A program made the translations under genes and the position numbers. A stretch of DNA of 64,000 nucleotides from Bryobacteraceae bacterium (GTDB taxonomy: Bacteria; Acidobacteriota; Terriglobia; Bryobacterales; Bryobacteraceae), in NCBI GenBank assembly GCA_029975915.1, contig JARKOC010000466.1, forward strand, positions 251,297-315,296, read 5' to 3'. The number at the start of each line of letters is the position of its first letter. The first letter of the stretch is position 1. The notes below the pieces were generated by a model. The model did no database searches, was not told the DNA's origin, and was given only the letters and a program-made list of their open reading frames with translations. Below, in pieces: positions 18,417-26,643 of this stretch.

Positions 18417-20431
18417 TCGCCGCCCGCCTTGGCCGCATCCTTAACGCGGTACTTCTCAAACCAGGCCAGCAGGTAGAGCTGCTGCATCAACTGATGCGAC
18501 GGCCGCCGCCATCCATGAAACTCATCCGGCACCCGCACCAGCAGCGTCTCCTTCTTCTGCACCTTCAGCGCCCGGTAATACTCCTCGCTTTGGGTCATCG
18601 GCGTGCGCAGGTCGGCCTCTCCAGTCATCACCATCGTTGGCGTCTTCACATTGCCCACATAGGTCAGCGGCGACCTCGCCGCATACTCCATCGGGTCCTC
18701 CCAGGGCTTCTTCTGGAACTGGTCGTACCACATAGGGCCGTCCGTCGTCCCCACGAAACTGTGCCAGTTGATTACCGGCCGCATCGAAACCGCCGCCCGG
18801 AAACGGTCCGTATGCCCGACGATCCACGCCGTCAGCACGCCGCCGCCCGATCCGCCGCAGACGAACAGGTTCCGCTCATCAATAAATCCCTTTTTTAAGG
18901 CCGCGTCCACGCCAGCCATCAGGTCGTCGTAGTCCTTGCCCGGATATGAATACTGGATGCCGTTGACGAATTCCTGCCCGTAGCCGGTGGACCCGCGCGG
19001 ATTGGTGTACAGCACCGCATACCCGTTGGCCGCGAAGTTTTGCCACGCCCAGTTGAAGGCCACCGAATACATCGACCACGGTCCGCCGTGGATGTACAGC
19101 ACCAGCGGATACTTCTTCGACGGGTCGAAGCTCACCGGCTTCACCAGCCAGCCCTGCACCTTCCAACCGTCCGAGGACTGGTACCAGATCTCTTCCACCG
19201 CGCCCAATTGCCGCTGCGAGAGCACGTCCTGATTGACATCCACCAGCTTCCGCCACGTCTTCATGTTGGAGGTCGAAGCGAGCACCAGGGCCGGCGGCTC
19301 ATGGAAGCTGCTTCGAACCGCGGCCACGTCGCCGGTCTTCGCCACATCGGCCTGCGAGATCATGTGGACACCGTCGGAGACCTTTCGCGGCTGGCCGTTC
19401 ACAGCCAGGTAGTAAACGTTCGATGTCCCCCTCTCCTCCATTGTGTAGTACACGCCTCGGCCTTCAGCGTCCCAGTGAAGCTCGCCCGGCGATGACGGCA
19501 ACCCGCCCGCCCACAACCGCGAACCCGTGCCATCAGTCCCCATCAAGTAGATGGACGACACGTGGCTTGTCAGTCTCTTGTCGTCGTATCCGGTGTAAGC
19601 GATCCACTCTCCGTGCACCGTCGGATTCGTATCCGGCCCCATCCGGCTGGTCAGAGCTGTGATGGCGCCGGTGGCCAAGTCGATCGCATAGATCTCGCTG
19701 TCGTTCCGCAAGTACTCGGCATCGGGCTTTCGGATGCCACTGATGAAAAGCCTCTTTCCGTCTGCCGACCACTCCGGATCGCCATGATTGAACTTGCCAT
19801 CGGTCCACTGCCTCGGCGTCCCGCCCGTCGCCGCATCGACGGTGAAAACATGCGTAAACCCTTTCGGCACCGGCCCGACCCCATCCCGCGCCCAACTGAG
19901 CCGGTCAATGATCACGGCCGGCTTGGCCCATTGCGCCCCCTCAGGTTTTTTGGGCAGCTTGATCGTCAGCGCCGGGTCCTCGTCTGGAACCGTCATCGTG
20001 AACGCGATTTGGGAGCCATCGGGCGACCAACGCAAACCCGACGGCGACTTCGGAACCCGCGTCAACTGCGCCACTTCCCGGGTGTCGAGCCAGAGAACAT
20101 GGATCTGCGATGTCCCGTCGCGGTCGCTCACGAAGGCGATGCGCGCGCCGTCGGGCGACCAGACAGGCGATGAGTCCCTCCAAGGCCCCGCCGTCAACTC
20201 CCGCAGCCGCTTGCCGTCCCGGTCGATGATCCACAGATTCGACCTGAGCTGATCCTTGACCTTGTCCACCCATCCGCGGCTGAACACGATCTGCTTGCCG
20301 TCCGGCGAGATCGCCGGCGACGAGACCGTCTCCATGTCGAACAGGGTCTCGGCATCAAGTCCAGGCTTGGTGTCGGCAGCCCACAACGAGGCGGCAATCA
20401 GAATCAGGAGGATTCGGCGCATACTCCCCAT
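18413..20431 (-). CDS. Exported prolyl-oligopeptidase-family peptidase (S9)
   Basis: 672 residues with a signal peptide (RRILLILIAASLWAA). The first 400 residues are a TolB/WD40-like propeller with repeated SPDGKQIVFS-type units. The C-terminal catalytic domain has the nucleophile in VCGGSGGGVLTAW, the acid in GEADLRTPMTQSEEYY, and the histidine in VPDEFHGWRRPSHQ, the complete triad of S9C acylaminoacyl peptidases. It heads the three-gene operon that runs down to 15929. Role: peptide degradation in the periplasm or outside the cell. Confidence 0.95.
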   Translation of the reverse strand: MGSMRRILLILIAASLWAADTKPGLDAETLFDMETVSSPAISPDGKQIVFSRGWVDKVKDQLRSNLWIIDRDGKRLRELTAGPWRDSSPVWSPDGARIAFVSDRDGTSQIHVLWLDTREVAQLTRVPKSPSGLRWSPDGSQIAFTMTVPDEDPALTIKLPKKPEGAQWAKPAVIIDRLSWARDGVGPVPKGFTHVFTVDAATGGTPRQWTDGKFNHGDPEWSADGKRLFISGIRKPDAEYLRNDSEIYAIDLATGAITALTSRMGPDTNPTVHGEWIAYTGYDDKRLTSHVSSIYLMGTDGTGSRLWAGGLPSSPGELHWDAEGRGVYYTMEERGTSNVYYLAVNGQPRKVSDGVHMISQADVAKTGDVAAVRSSFHEPPALVLASTSNMKTWRKLVDVNQDVLSQRQLGAVEEIWYQSSDGWKVQGWLVKPVSFDPSKKYPLVLYIHGGPWSMYSVAFNWAWQNFAANGYAVLYTNPRGSTGYGQEFVNGIQYSYPGKDYDDLMAGVDAALKKGFIDERNLFVCGGSGGGVLTAWIVGHTDRFRAAVSMRPVINWHSFVGTTDGPMWYDQFQKKPWEDPMEYAARSPLTYVGNVKTPTMVMTGEADLRTPMTQSEEYYRALKVQKKETLLVRVPDEFHGWRRPSHQLMQQLYLLAWFEKYRVKDAAKAGGE

Positions 20432-20543
20432 GCTACACTCCGGCGCTCACCCAGCGCCCACAGTGCTCTTATCCACGCTCCACTACGCAGACCCTACCGC
20501 GCCCCGCTGTGGACCAACGCGACAATGAGCGCGCATGGTCGCG

Positions 20544-21518
20544 CTAAGCTTGCACTCGGGCTCGTTCTAGAATCCGCTCAGCAAGTCCCCTGAAATCGGA
20601 CTGGGCTGCTTGTGCGGCTTGATAGTGCGCCCCGATGGCCCCGTCACCGGGCCGCAGCATGAACATCGGTTTTCGCGCTTCCTGCGCGAGCGGCATTAGG
20701 CTTCGATAGTGTTTGAGCAAGGCGAGTTGGTTGTCCGCAAATCCCGTTTGCCCGCCCAAAACGTACTGTTCGTATGCCCCAGGCATCCGCTTGACCCACT
20801 TGTCATAAGCGTGAGCGGGCCTGTCCAGTCGAACTGAATGCTGCTGGAGAACATAACCTATCGGCCGCATTTCTCCGGTTGGGAGGTCCGGAACTCCAGT
20901 TGGTGCGCGCTCAAGCCTGTCCTTCCACTCGATTCTCCACTGCTTGAGCCGAGGCCCGAGGTTCTTCAATCCCTGCAAGGAATAGAGGTCTGGCGACAAT
21001 GGAACCACTACGGCATCGGCTCCCACCAACGCGGCTCGATTCGTCGCGCCAAGGCTTGGCCCCAGATCCATCAACGCTACTTGGGCTGCCGCCTTCTCTC
21101 CAGCGCTCTGAATCAACCGCCAATACGACGAAGTAACTCGAAATGCGCGCTCCTGTCTGTCGAGGCAGTCTGACCACACCTTAGATAGCTGGTCTTCGAC
21201 GGCTGAGAGTTCAAGGTCCCCGGCGAGTAAGTGCAACCGGTCCGCGACCTTGATCACGTGAGGTTCATCCACGTCGCCCAAACCGCGGATCAAGGGACTC
21301 AGGGCGCCATAAATCGTTTTTGCCTCGCCAGTCTCTGGGAACAAGTCCTCCAGGTCGTCCTCATTCAAGAAGACTGCGGTCAGGTTTGCTTGTGGATCCA
21401 GATCGGCCGCCACCACCGACAACCCCATCTCAGACATCATCCAGGCCAGGTGATAGACTAGCGTGGTCTTTCCCACTCCGCCCTTGTTGTTGAAAAACGC
21501 AATGACCGGAATGCTCAT
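20544..21518 (-). CDS. ParA-family ATPase paired with an AlbA_2 protein
   Basis: 324 residues. The deviant Walker A motif is NNKGGVGKTTLVYHLAW at about residues 10-26, with DLDPQANLTAVFL as the following switch strand and VALMDLGPSLG as Walker B. The C-terminal 120 residues (from GYVLQQHSVRLDRPAHAYDKW) are longer than in chromosome-partition ParA and contain no region I recognise. No parB and no parS-like repeats are nearby, so it is not an ordinary partition cassette. It overlaps the upstream AlbA_2 gene stop by ATGA, so the two are made together. Stand-alone ParA ATPases with non-ParB partners occur in accessory islands; this role is inferred. Confidence 0.88.
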   Translation of the reverse strand: MSIPVIAFFNNKGGVGKTTLVYHLAWMMSEMGLSVVAADLDPQANLTAVFLNEDDLEDLFPETGEAKTIYGALSPLIRGLGDVDEPHVIKVADRLHLLAGDLELSAVEDQLSKVWSDCLDRQERAFRVTSSYWRLIQSAGEKAAAQVALMDLGPSLGATNRAALVGADAVVVPLSPDLYSLQGLKNLGPRLKQWRIEWKDRLERAPTGVPDLPTGEMRPIGYVLQQHSVRLDRPAHAYDKWVKRMPGAYEQYVLGGQTGFADNQLALLKHYRSLMPLAQEARKPMFMLRPGDGAIGAHYQAAQAAQSDFRGLAERILERARVQA

Positions 21519-22708
21519 GCCGCTGGCCTTACGATAGCAAGAACCGCGCTCGTCTCAACAATGAACTCCAGACCAGGATTGCCGTTCCGGGCCAACGACT
21601 CGCGTGCCAACTGAATTCCCATTCCAAACCTCTGGACGAAATTCAGATTCTTCATCGCCTCGGCGAGTCCGGGGTTTCGATAGTCAGTCGCACCAGCCTG
21701 TCCAAAATTCGCCCGGCTGACCGCGCCATACGGCCCGCCCGGGCTCAGAATCTCTATCCTGTCTTCGAACCAGTACACCCGCACAGGAGAGTTTGTGCCC
21801 TCGTAGTTGCGGTGAATCAGCGCATTCCTAACCAGTTGACGAAGCGCGTCAAGAGGGTAGTCGGGTTGGCGCAATTCTGTCTCACGCCCGGCCACAGCCG
21901 TTCGAATTCGAATGTGCGCATTCAGCTTCTCTTCCAACCGCCGAATCATCTCCTGAACAGTCCCCCGGATCTCTGCTTGGTCAATGATTGGAGCGGTCAA
22001 CTCCTTGCCAGCAAGTCTAAGGAACTGAACGTAGGCGCCAGGAAGCCAATCCCCTGGGTCTTTGCCAGCCACCAATAGTCCCAGTACTGTTGGAGCCGGA
22101 TCACTGAGTGATGAGACAAATCTGAGGGAAAGCAGTTGTTCCTCTATCGATCTGTGATTCTCAGCCAGGACATCGGCTGAAACGGCGCTGGGCAGATAGG
22201 TGGACTTGAACCACTCAAGATCAAGGCAGCCGAGGTCTGCTCCGCGAACCGCGTGAAGATCAAAAGGAAGATCCAGTGATCGCCTTCTTTCCGACAGCAC
22301 GCGCTCGTCATCCTGGCCAGCCAACACTGTGGTCGGGCCGACCCGCACCCACACCAGCCCTTTGAATCTCACTGGAGGTGCGTGCGATGGTTCTACCTCA
22401 ACGACTACTAGTTCGCACCCGCACAAGGTTTGCTTCTTCACAGTCATCGATGGCAGCGGCACGATTTGCCCTTCCTGCCTGAAACTGGCTAGCGTTGTCA
22501 GAAGCTCATCAGTGATCTCAATCCCGGCGCACTCGCCCTGATCAGTGACCCCAATAAAGAGGATTCCTGGCCTGCCATGCCCAGGTAGATCGTTCGCGAA
22601 CGCACAGATCGTCCTCTTGATGTTCTCCCGATCACTGATCGTCCGCTTCCGCTCAACCCGGTCCGACTCCAAGTCGCGAAGCAGTGCCTCCAACTCTTGG
22701 TCGCTCAT
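21515..22708 (-). CDS. AlbA_2 (Schlafen-type) ATP-binding protein
   Basis: 397 residues. Residues 15-125 match the Schlafen AlbA_2 domain (ERKRTISDRENIKRTICAFA, then PGILFIGVTDQGECAG). Residues 290-360 resemble the GHKL-like HATPase_c_4 domain (LVRNALIHRNYEGTN, IEILSPGGPYG, GMGIQLARESL). Proteins with this layout are annotated as putative transcriptional regulators or DNA/RNA-binding ATPases; vertebrate Schlafens of related fold cleave tRNA. No usual HTH tail is visible. It overlaps the ParA gene (ATGA), and the pair sits alone between the peptidase operon and topA, with no ribosome binding site in front of it. Confidence 0.87.
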   Translation of the reverse strand: MSDQELEALLRDLESDRVERKRTISDRENIKRTICAFANDLPGHGRPGILFIGVTDQGECAGIEITDELLTTLASFRQEGQIVPLPSMTVKKQTLCGCELVVVEVEPSHAPPVRFKGLVWVRVGPTTVLAGQDDERVLSERRRSLDLPFDLHAVRGADLGCLDLEWFKSTYLPSAVSADVLAENHRSIEEQLLSLRFVSSLSDPAPTVLGLLVAGKDPGDWLPGAYVQFLRLAGKELTAPIIDQAEIRGTVQEMIRRLEEKLNAHIRIRTAVAGRETELRQPDYPLDALRQLVRNALIHRNYEGTNSPVRVYWFEDRIEILSPGGPYGAVSRANFGQAGATDYRNPGLAEAMKNLNFVQRFGMGIQLARESLARNGNPGLEFIVETSAVLAIVRPAA

Positions 22709-22772
22709 GGCATTAGTCTAGCTGGCTTCGCCCAGGCTCGAAACCTCCAATGGAGTTACGCCCCCGGCCGCC

Positions 22773-25202
22773 TCACCCCGCCACCACCGCCACTTCCCGC
22801 TTGTACTTGCACCCCTTCTCCGGACACGCGATCACCGTCCCGCTCTTGCTCACCTTTTCCACCAGATAGATCGATCCGCACTCAGGGCACTTCTCGTTCA
22901 CCGGTTTGGCCCACGCCACGAAATCGCAATCCGGGTATCGCGTACACCCGTAAAACGTCTTGCCGCGCTTGGACCGCCGCGCCGACAGCTCCGCCTTGCC
23001 GCACTTCGGGCACGTCACGCCAATCGTCTGCTGCTTGATGTAGCGGCACTTCGGATAATTCGAGCACGCCGTAAATTCGCCAAACCGGCCTTGCTTCAGC
23101 ACCAGGTGATGGCCGCACTGCGGGCACTTTTCGTCCAGCGGCACGTCCGGCTTCTTCTCGGCCTGGCCCAACTGCCGCGTCGTCTTGCAGTCCGGGTAGC
23201 CCGAACATGCGAAAAACGTCCCAAACCGGCCCTTCTTGAGCACCATGGGCCGTCCGCAGTTGACGCAATACTCCTCGGCGCCCTCCTCGGACAACTCGAC
23301 CCCGCCCTCGCCGTTCTCTCCCGGCGCTTTCGGCAACTCGCGCGTACCCGTGCAATCGGGATAGCCCGTGCACGCCAAAAACCGCCCGTGCTTGCCCCAC
23401 TTGATCACCATCGGCAGGCCGCACTTCTGGCACTTTTCGTCGGTCGGCTCCTCCATGCGCTTGATGTCGCGCATGGTCCGCTCGGCCTCGGCAATGTCCT
23501 TGCTCAGCCGCTCATAAAACTCGGTCATCGCCTCGACCCAATCGAGTTTGCCTTCCTCGATCTCGTCAAGCTCCTCTTCCATGCGCGCCGTATAGCGCAC
23601 ATCGAAGATGTCGTCGAAGCTCTCCACCAGCAGTTCTGTCACGATCTCGCCCAACTCGGTCGGCTGGAACTTGCCGCCCGTCTTGGTGACGTATTCGCGC
23701 TCCTGAATCGTGGACAGGATCGCGGCGTAGGTTGACGGCCGACCCACTCCATCCGCTTCCAATTCCTTCACCAGCGTCGCTTCAGTAAACCGCGGCGGCG
23801 GCTCGGTGAAGTGCTGCTCCGGATGAATCGACTTGAACTTCAGCGTCTCGCCTTCCTCCACCTGTGGCAGACGGTTCTTCAGCTCGTCGTCGTCGGTATC
23901 CTTTTGATCCTTGCCTTCTTCGTAGACCGCCAGGAAGCCATCGAACTTCGGCACCGAGCCGGTCGCCCGCAGCAGGAAATCCGATCCATCCTTGCCCGGC
24001 GCGTTCACTTCGATCGTCGTCTGGTCGAAGACCGCCGGCGTCATCTGCGAGGCCACAAACCGCATCCAGATCAGCCTGTACAGCTTCAATTCGTCTTCGC
24101 CCAAGTACTTCGCCACGGTCTCGGGCGCCCGCATCGCCGAGGTCGGCCGGATGGCTTCGTGCGCATCCTGCGCGTCCTTCTTCGTCCGGTAATAGTTCGG
24201 CGATTCGGGCAGATACTGATCGCCGTAACGCTCCTTGATCAGCGCGCGAACGTCGGCCAAAGCGTCCTCGGAGACGCGCGTCGAATCCGTCCTCATGTAA
24301 GTAATGAGGCCGACAGAGCCTTCCTTGCCCAACTCCACGCCCTCATACAGCCGCTGGGCGATAATCATCGTCCGCTTCACCGAAAACCGGAGTTTGCGGG
24401 CAGCTTCCTGCTGGAGGGTTGAAGTGATGAACGGCGGCACCGCGTGGCGGCGTTTTTCCTTCGTCACGACCGAACGAACCGTGTACTTCGCGCCGTCCAG
24501 CGCCTTCACGATCGCGTCCGAAGCCGCCTGGTCCGGGATTTCCAGGTTCTTGTCGTCCCGCTTGACCAGCGCCGCTTTCAGCACCGGCGCCTTCTTGGCG
24601 TTCAGGTGGACTTCAATCGACCAGTACTCTTCCCTCTTGAATGCCCGGATCTCGTTTTCGCGGTCGACAATCAGCCGCAGCGCCACAGTCTGAACGCGGC
24701 CCGCCGAGAGGCCCCGCCGCACCTTGTCCCAAAGCAGCGGAGAAATCTTATAGCCCACCAACCGGTCCAGGATGCGCCGCGCCTGCTGGGCATCCACCAG
24801 GTGGGCGTCTACCGGCCTCGGATGGTCAAACGCCCGCTTGACCGCCGCGGGGGTGATCTCGTTGAACGTCACCCGGTGGATTTTCGTTCCTGAGCCTCGT
24901 TTGGGCTGTAGCTCCTCCTGCAAGTGGGCGCAGATGGCCTCGCCCTCCCGGTCAGGGTCAGCCGCCAGGTAGACGGCCTCAGCATCCTTGGCAGCCTTCT
25001 TCAATTCGTCGATCAGTTTCTTCTTGCCTTCGATGACGATGTAGGTGGGACGGAAGCCGCGGTCGACATCCACGGCGATGTCGTTCTTCGGCAGATCTTT
25101 GACGTGGCCGAGCGACGCCTTCACCGTGAAGTTCTTTCCAAGATACTTGCCAATCGTCTTGGCCTTGGCGGGCGACTCGACAATAACGAGACTCTTCGAC
25201 AT
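22773..25202 (-). CDS. topA: DNA topoisomerase I
   Basis: 809 residues from the ATG at 25202, where the conserved start MSKSLVIVESPAKAKTI lies; the frame extends 40 codons upstream but only into the dprA spacer. The Toprim domain has YLAADPDREGEAICAHL, and the active-site tyrosine is in SVGLITYMRTDSTRVS. Five C-terminal four-cysteine zinc-ribbon repeats follow (starting CQKCGLPM, CVNCGRPM, CPQCGHHL, CPKCGKAE and CPECGSIY). It relaxes negative supercoils. It follows dprA on the same strand, a pairing seen in many bacteria. Confidence 0.98.
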   Translation of the reverse strand: MSKSLVIVESPAKAKTIGKYLGKNFTVKASLGHVKDLPKNDIAVDVDRGFRPTYIVIEGKKKLIDELKKAAKDAEAVYLAADPDREGEAICAHLQEELQPKRGSGTKIHRVTFNEITPAAVKRAFDHPRPVDAHLVDAQQARRILDRLVGYKISPLLWDKVRRGLSAGRVQTVALRLIVDRENEIRAFKREEYWSIEVHLNAKKAPVLKAALVKRDDKNLEIPDQAASDAIVKALDGAKYTVRSVVTKEKRRHAVPPFITSTLQQEAARKLRFSVKRTMIIAQRLYEGVELGKEGSVGLITYMRTDSTRVSEDALADVRALIKERYGDQYLPESPNYYRTKKDAQDAHEAIRPTSAMRAPETVAKYLGEDELKLYRLIWMRFVASQMTPAVFDQTTIEVNAPGKDGSDFLLRATGSVPKFDGFLAVYEEGKDQKDTDDDELKNRLPQVEEGETLKFKSIHPEQHFTEPPPRFTEATLVKELEADGVGRPSTYAAILSTIQEREYVTKTGGKFQPTELGEIVTELLVESFDDIFDVRYTARMEEELDEIEEGKLDWVEAMTEFYERLSKDIAEAERTMRDIKRMEEPTDEKCQKCGLPMVIKWGKHGRFLACTGYPDCTGTRELPKAPGENGEGGVELSEEGAEEYCVNCGRPMVLKKGRFGTFFACSGYPDCKTTRQLGQAEKKPDVPLDEKCPQCGHHLVLKQGRFGEFTACSNYPKCRYIKQQTIGVTCPKCGKAELSARRSKRGKTFYGCTRYPDCDFVAWAKPVNEKCPECGSIYLVEKVSKSGTVIACPEKGCKYKREVAVVAG

Positions 25203-25275
25203 ATTTGCTTTCAGTAGACCGTAACCGGCGCTCCTATCCGGTGGCCATTGAACGGCCGCCGTCGTTGTCCGGCAT

Positions 25276-26430
25276 TCACGTCCATACTTTAGCAAATGTT
25301 TTTCCGGCCAGTTGCCGGACAAGGCCTTGAAGTTCTAGATCGAACAGCGCGGCGATGATCTCCGAGGAACTGGAGTCCGGCAGCAGTTCGATGATCGCGT
25401 CAAGGTGAATCGAAGCATCAACTGGAATGATTTGAAGCAGTTGCGTCGCTAATCCGGCCATCGGCGAGGCGGGCAGACCGGCGCTGGCGCGTTCCCTGCC
25501 CGCAGCCAGCCCTTGCCGCGCCGGTAAAGGCAAATTCACAAGGACGTCCTCGGCCGACAGCGCCGGCTGCGCCCCCTGCTTGATGAGCGTGTTGGGGCCG
25601 AAGCTCATCGGGCTGGTGATTGGCCCCGGAACGGCGAATACCTCCCTGCCCTGATCCAGCGCCAGCCGCGCGGTGATCGCCGAGCCGCTGAACTCCTTGC
25701 CCTCCACGACAACTACTCCTGAGCACAAGCCCGCCACAATCCGGTTCCGGATCGGGAAGTTCTGCGGGTAGGCCGGCGAACCGGGCGCAAACTCGCTCAG
25801 AATCAGACCGTGCTCCGCGATGCGAGCAGCAAGTTTTTTGTTTTCAATTGGATAGATCACATCCACGCCGCAACCAAATACTGCGATTGTCGGTCCGCCA
25901 CCCTCGAGCGCGCCCTTATGCGCCGCAGTATCGATCCCCTTTGCCATTCCGCTTACCACACAGGCGCCGGCCTGAGCGAATTCCCGTCCAAACCGTTCTG
26001 CCACTGTTGTCCCATACACAGTCGGACGCCTTGTGCCGACGACCGCCACCGCAGTCTGATAGAGGCACTCCGTCGATCCCTGGTAGAAAAGACAAACTGG
26101 CGGATCGAAGATATGGCGAAGAAGCTGCGGATAGACGGCGTCCTGGATCGTGAACAACCCGATCTGTTCTGCCCTCATGCGCTCTTGCAACCGGATCGCC
26201 GTATCGAAAGCGCATCCGCTTGCGATCGCCTGTGCCGCAGACGCGGAGAGCCCGCAACCTCGCAATTCCGATGCGGTTGCCCGGAACAGAGCCTCCACTG
26301 ACCGGTACGCCTCGATCAGATCGACTGTTTTTCGCGCGCCCAAGCCCGGCGTCAGCACCAGGGCGAGCCAGTGCAGAGTCTCGGCGTCGGAACGGAATGA
26401 GATGGGCGCTGCAGCCGGCGCGGTTTCCAT
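25276..26430 (-). CDS. dprA: DNA-processing protein DprA (Smf)
   Basis: 384 residues from the ATG at 26430, which has AGGTAG a few bases upstream; an ATG at 26466 lacks a ribosome binding site. The Rossmann core shows VGTRRPTVYGTTVAERFGR, then VVSGMAKGIDTAAHKGAL and VFGCGVDVIYP, the diagnostic DprA signatures. A small helical SAM-like region precedes it, and a C-terminal winged helix (IIELLPDSSSSEIIAAL to the end) closes the protein. DprA loads RecA on incoming single-stranded DNA, so natural transformation may be possible. It is followed by topA after a 73-base gap. Confidence 0.95.
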   Translation of the reverse strand: METAPAAAPISFRSDAETLHWLALVLTPGLGARKTVDLIEAYRSVEALFRATASELRGCGLSASAAQAIASGCAFDTAIRLQERMRAEQIGLFTIQDAVYPQLLRHIFDPPVCLFYQGSTECLYQTAVAVVGTRRPTVYGTTVAERFGREFAQAGACVVSGMAKGIDTAAHKGALEGGGPTIAVFGCGVDVIYPIENKKLAARIAEHGLILSEFAPGSPAYPQNFPIRNRIVAGLCSGVVVVEGKEFSGSAITARLALDQGREVFAVPGPITSPMSFGPNTLIKQGAQPALSAEDVLVNLPLPARQGLAAGRERASAGLPASPMAGLATQLLQIIPVDASIHLDAIIELLPDSSSSEIIAALFDLELQGLVRQLAGKTFAKVWT

Positions 26431-26643
26431 ACTACCTATGTGGCAACTCGAGTAGGGGATTCTCATGGATTCGACTATCTGTTTCGCCCGGACGGCAGTG
26501 GTAACCTAATGTTTTGTAGGCGGGACCTCGGATTTCCGGTAAACCGGACCGCCTCCGGGTCCGTCTGAGCAACTTGGCCTATGTGTGGGAGGGCTGTGAA
26601 GGGCCCCGCACAGCCGAAAAAGAGATCGAGGCAGCCACTTACA

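Noticed and set aside
20544..22708. Plasmid-type parABS cassette
   Set aside because: No parB gene and no parS-like repeats nearby; the partner is an AlbA_2 protein.
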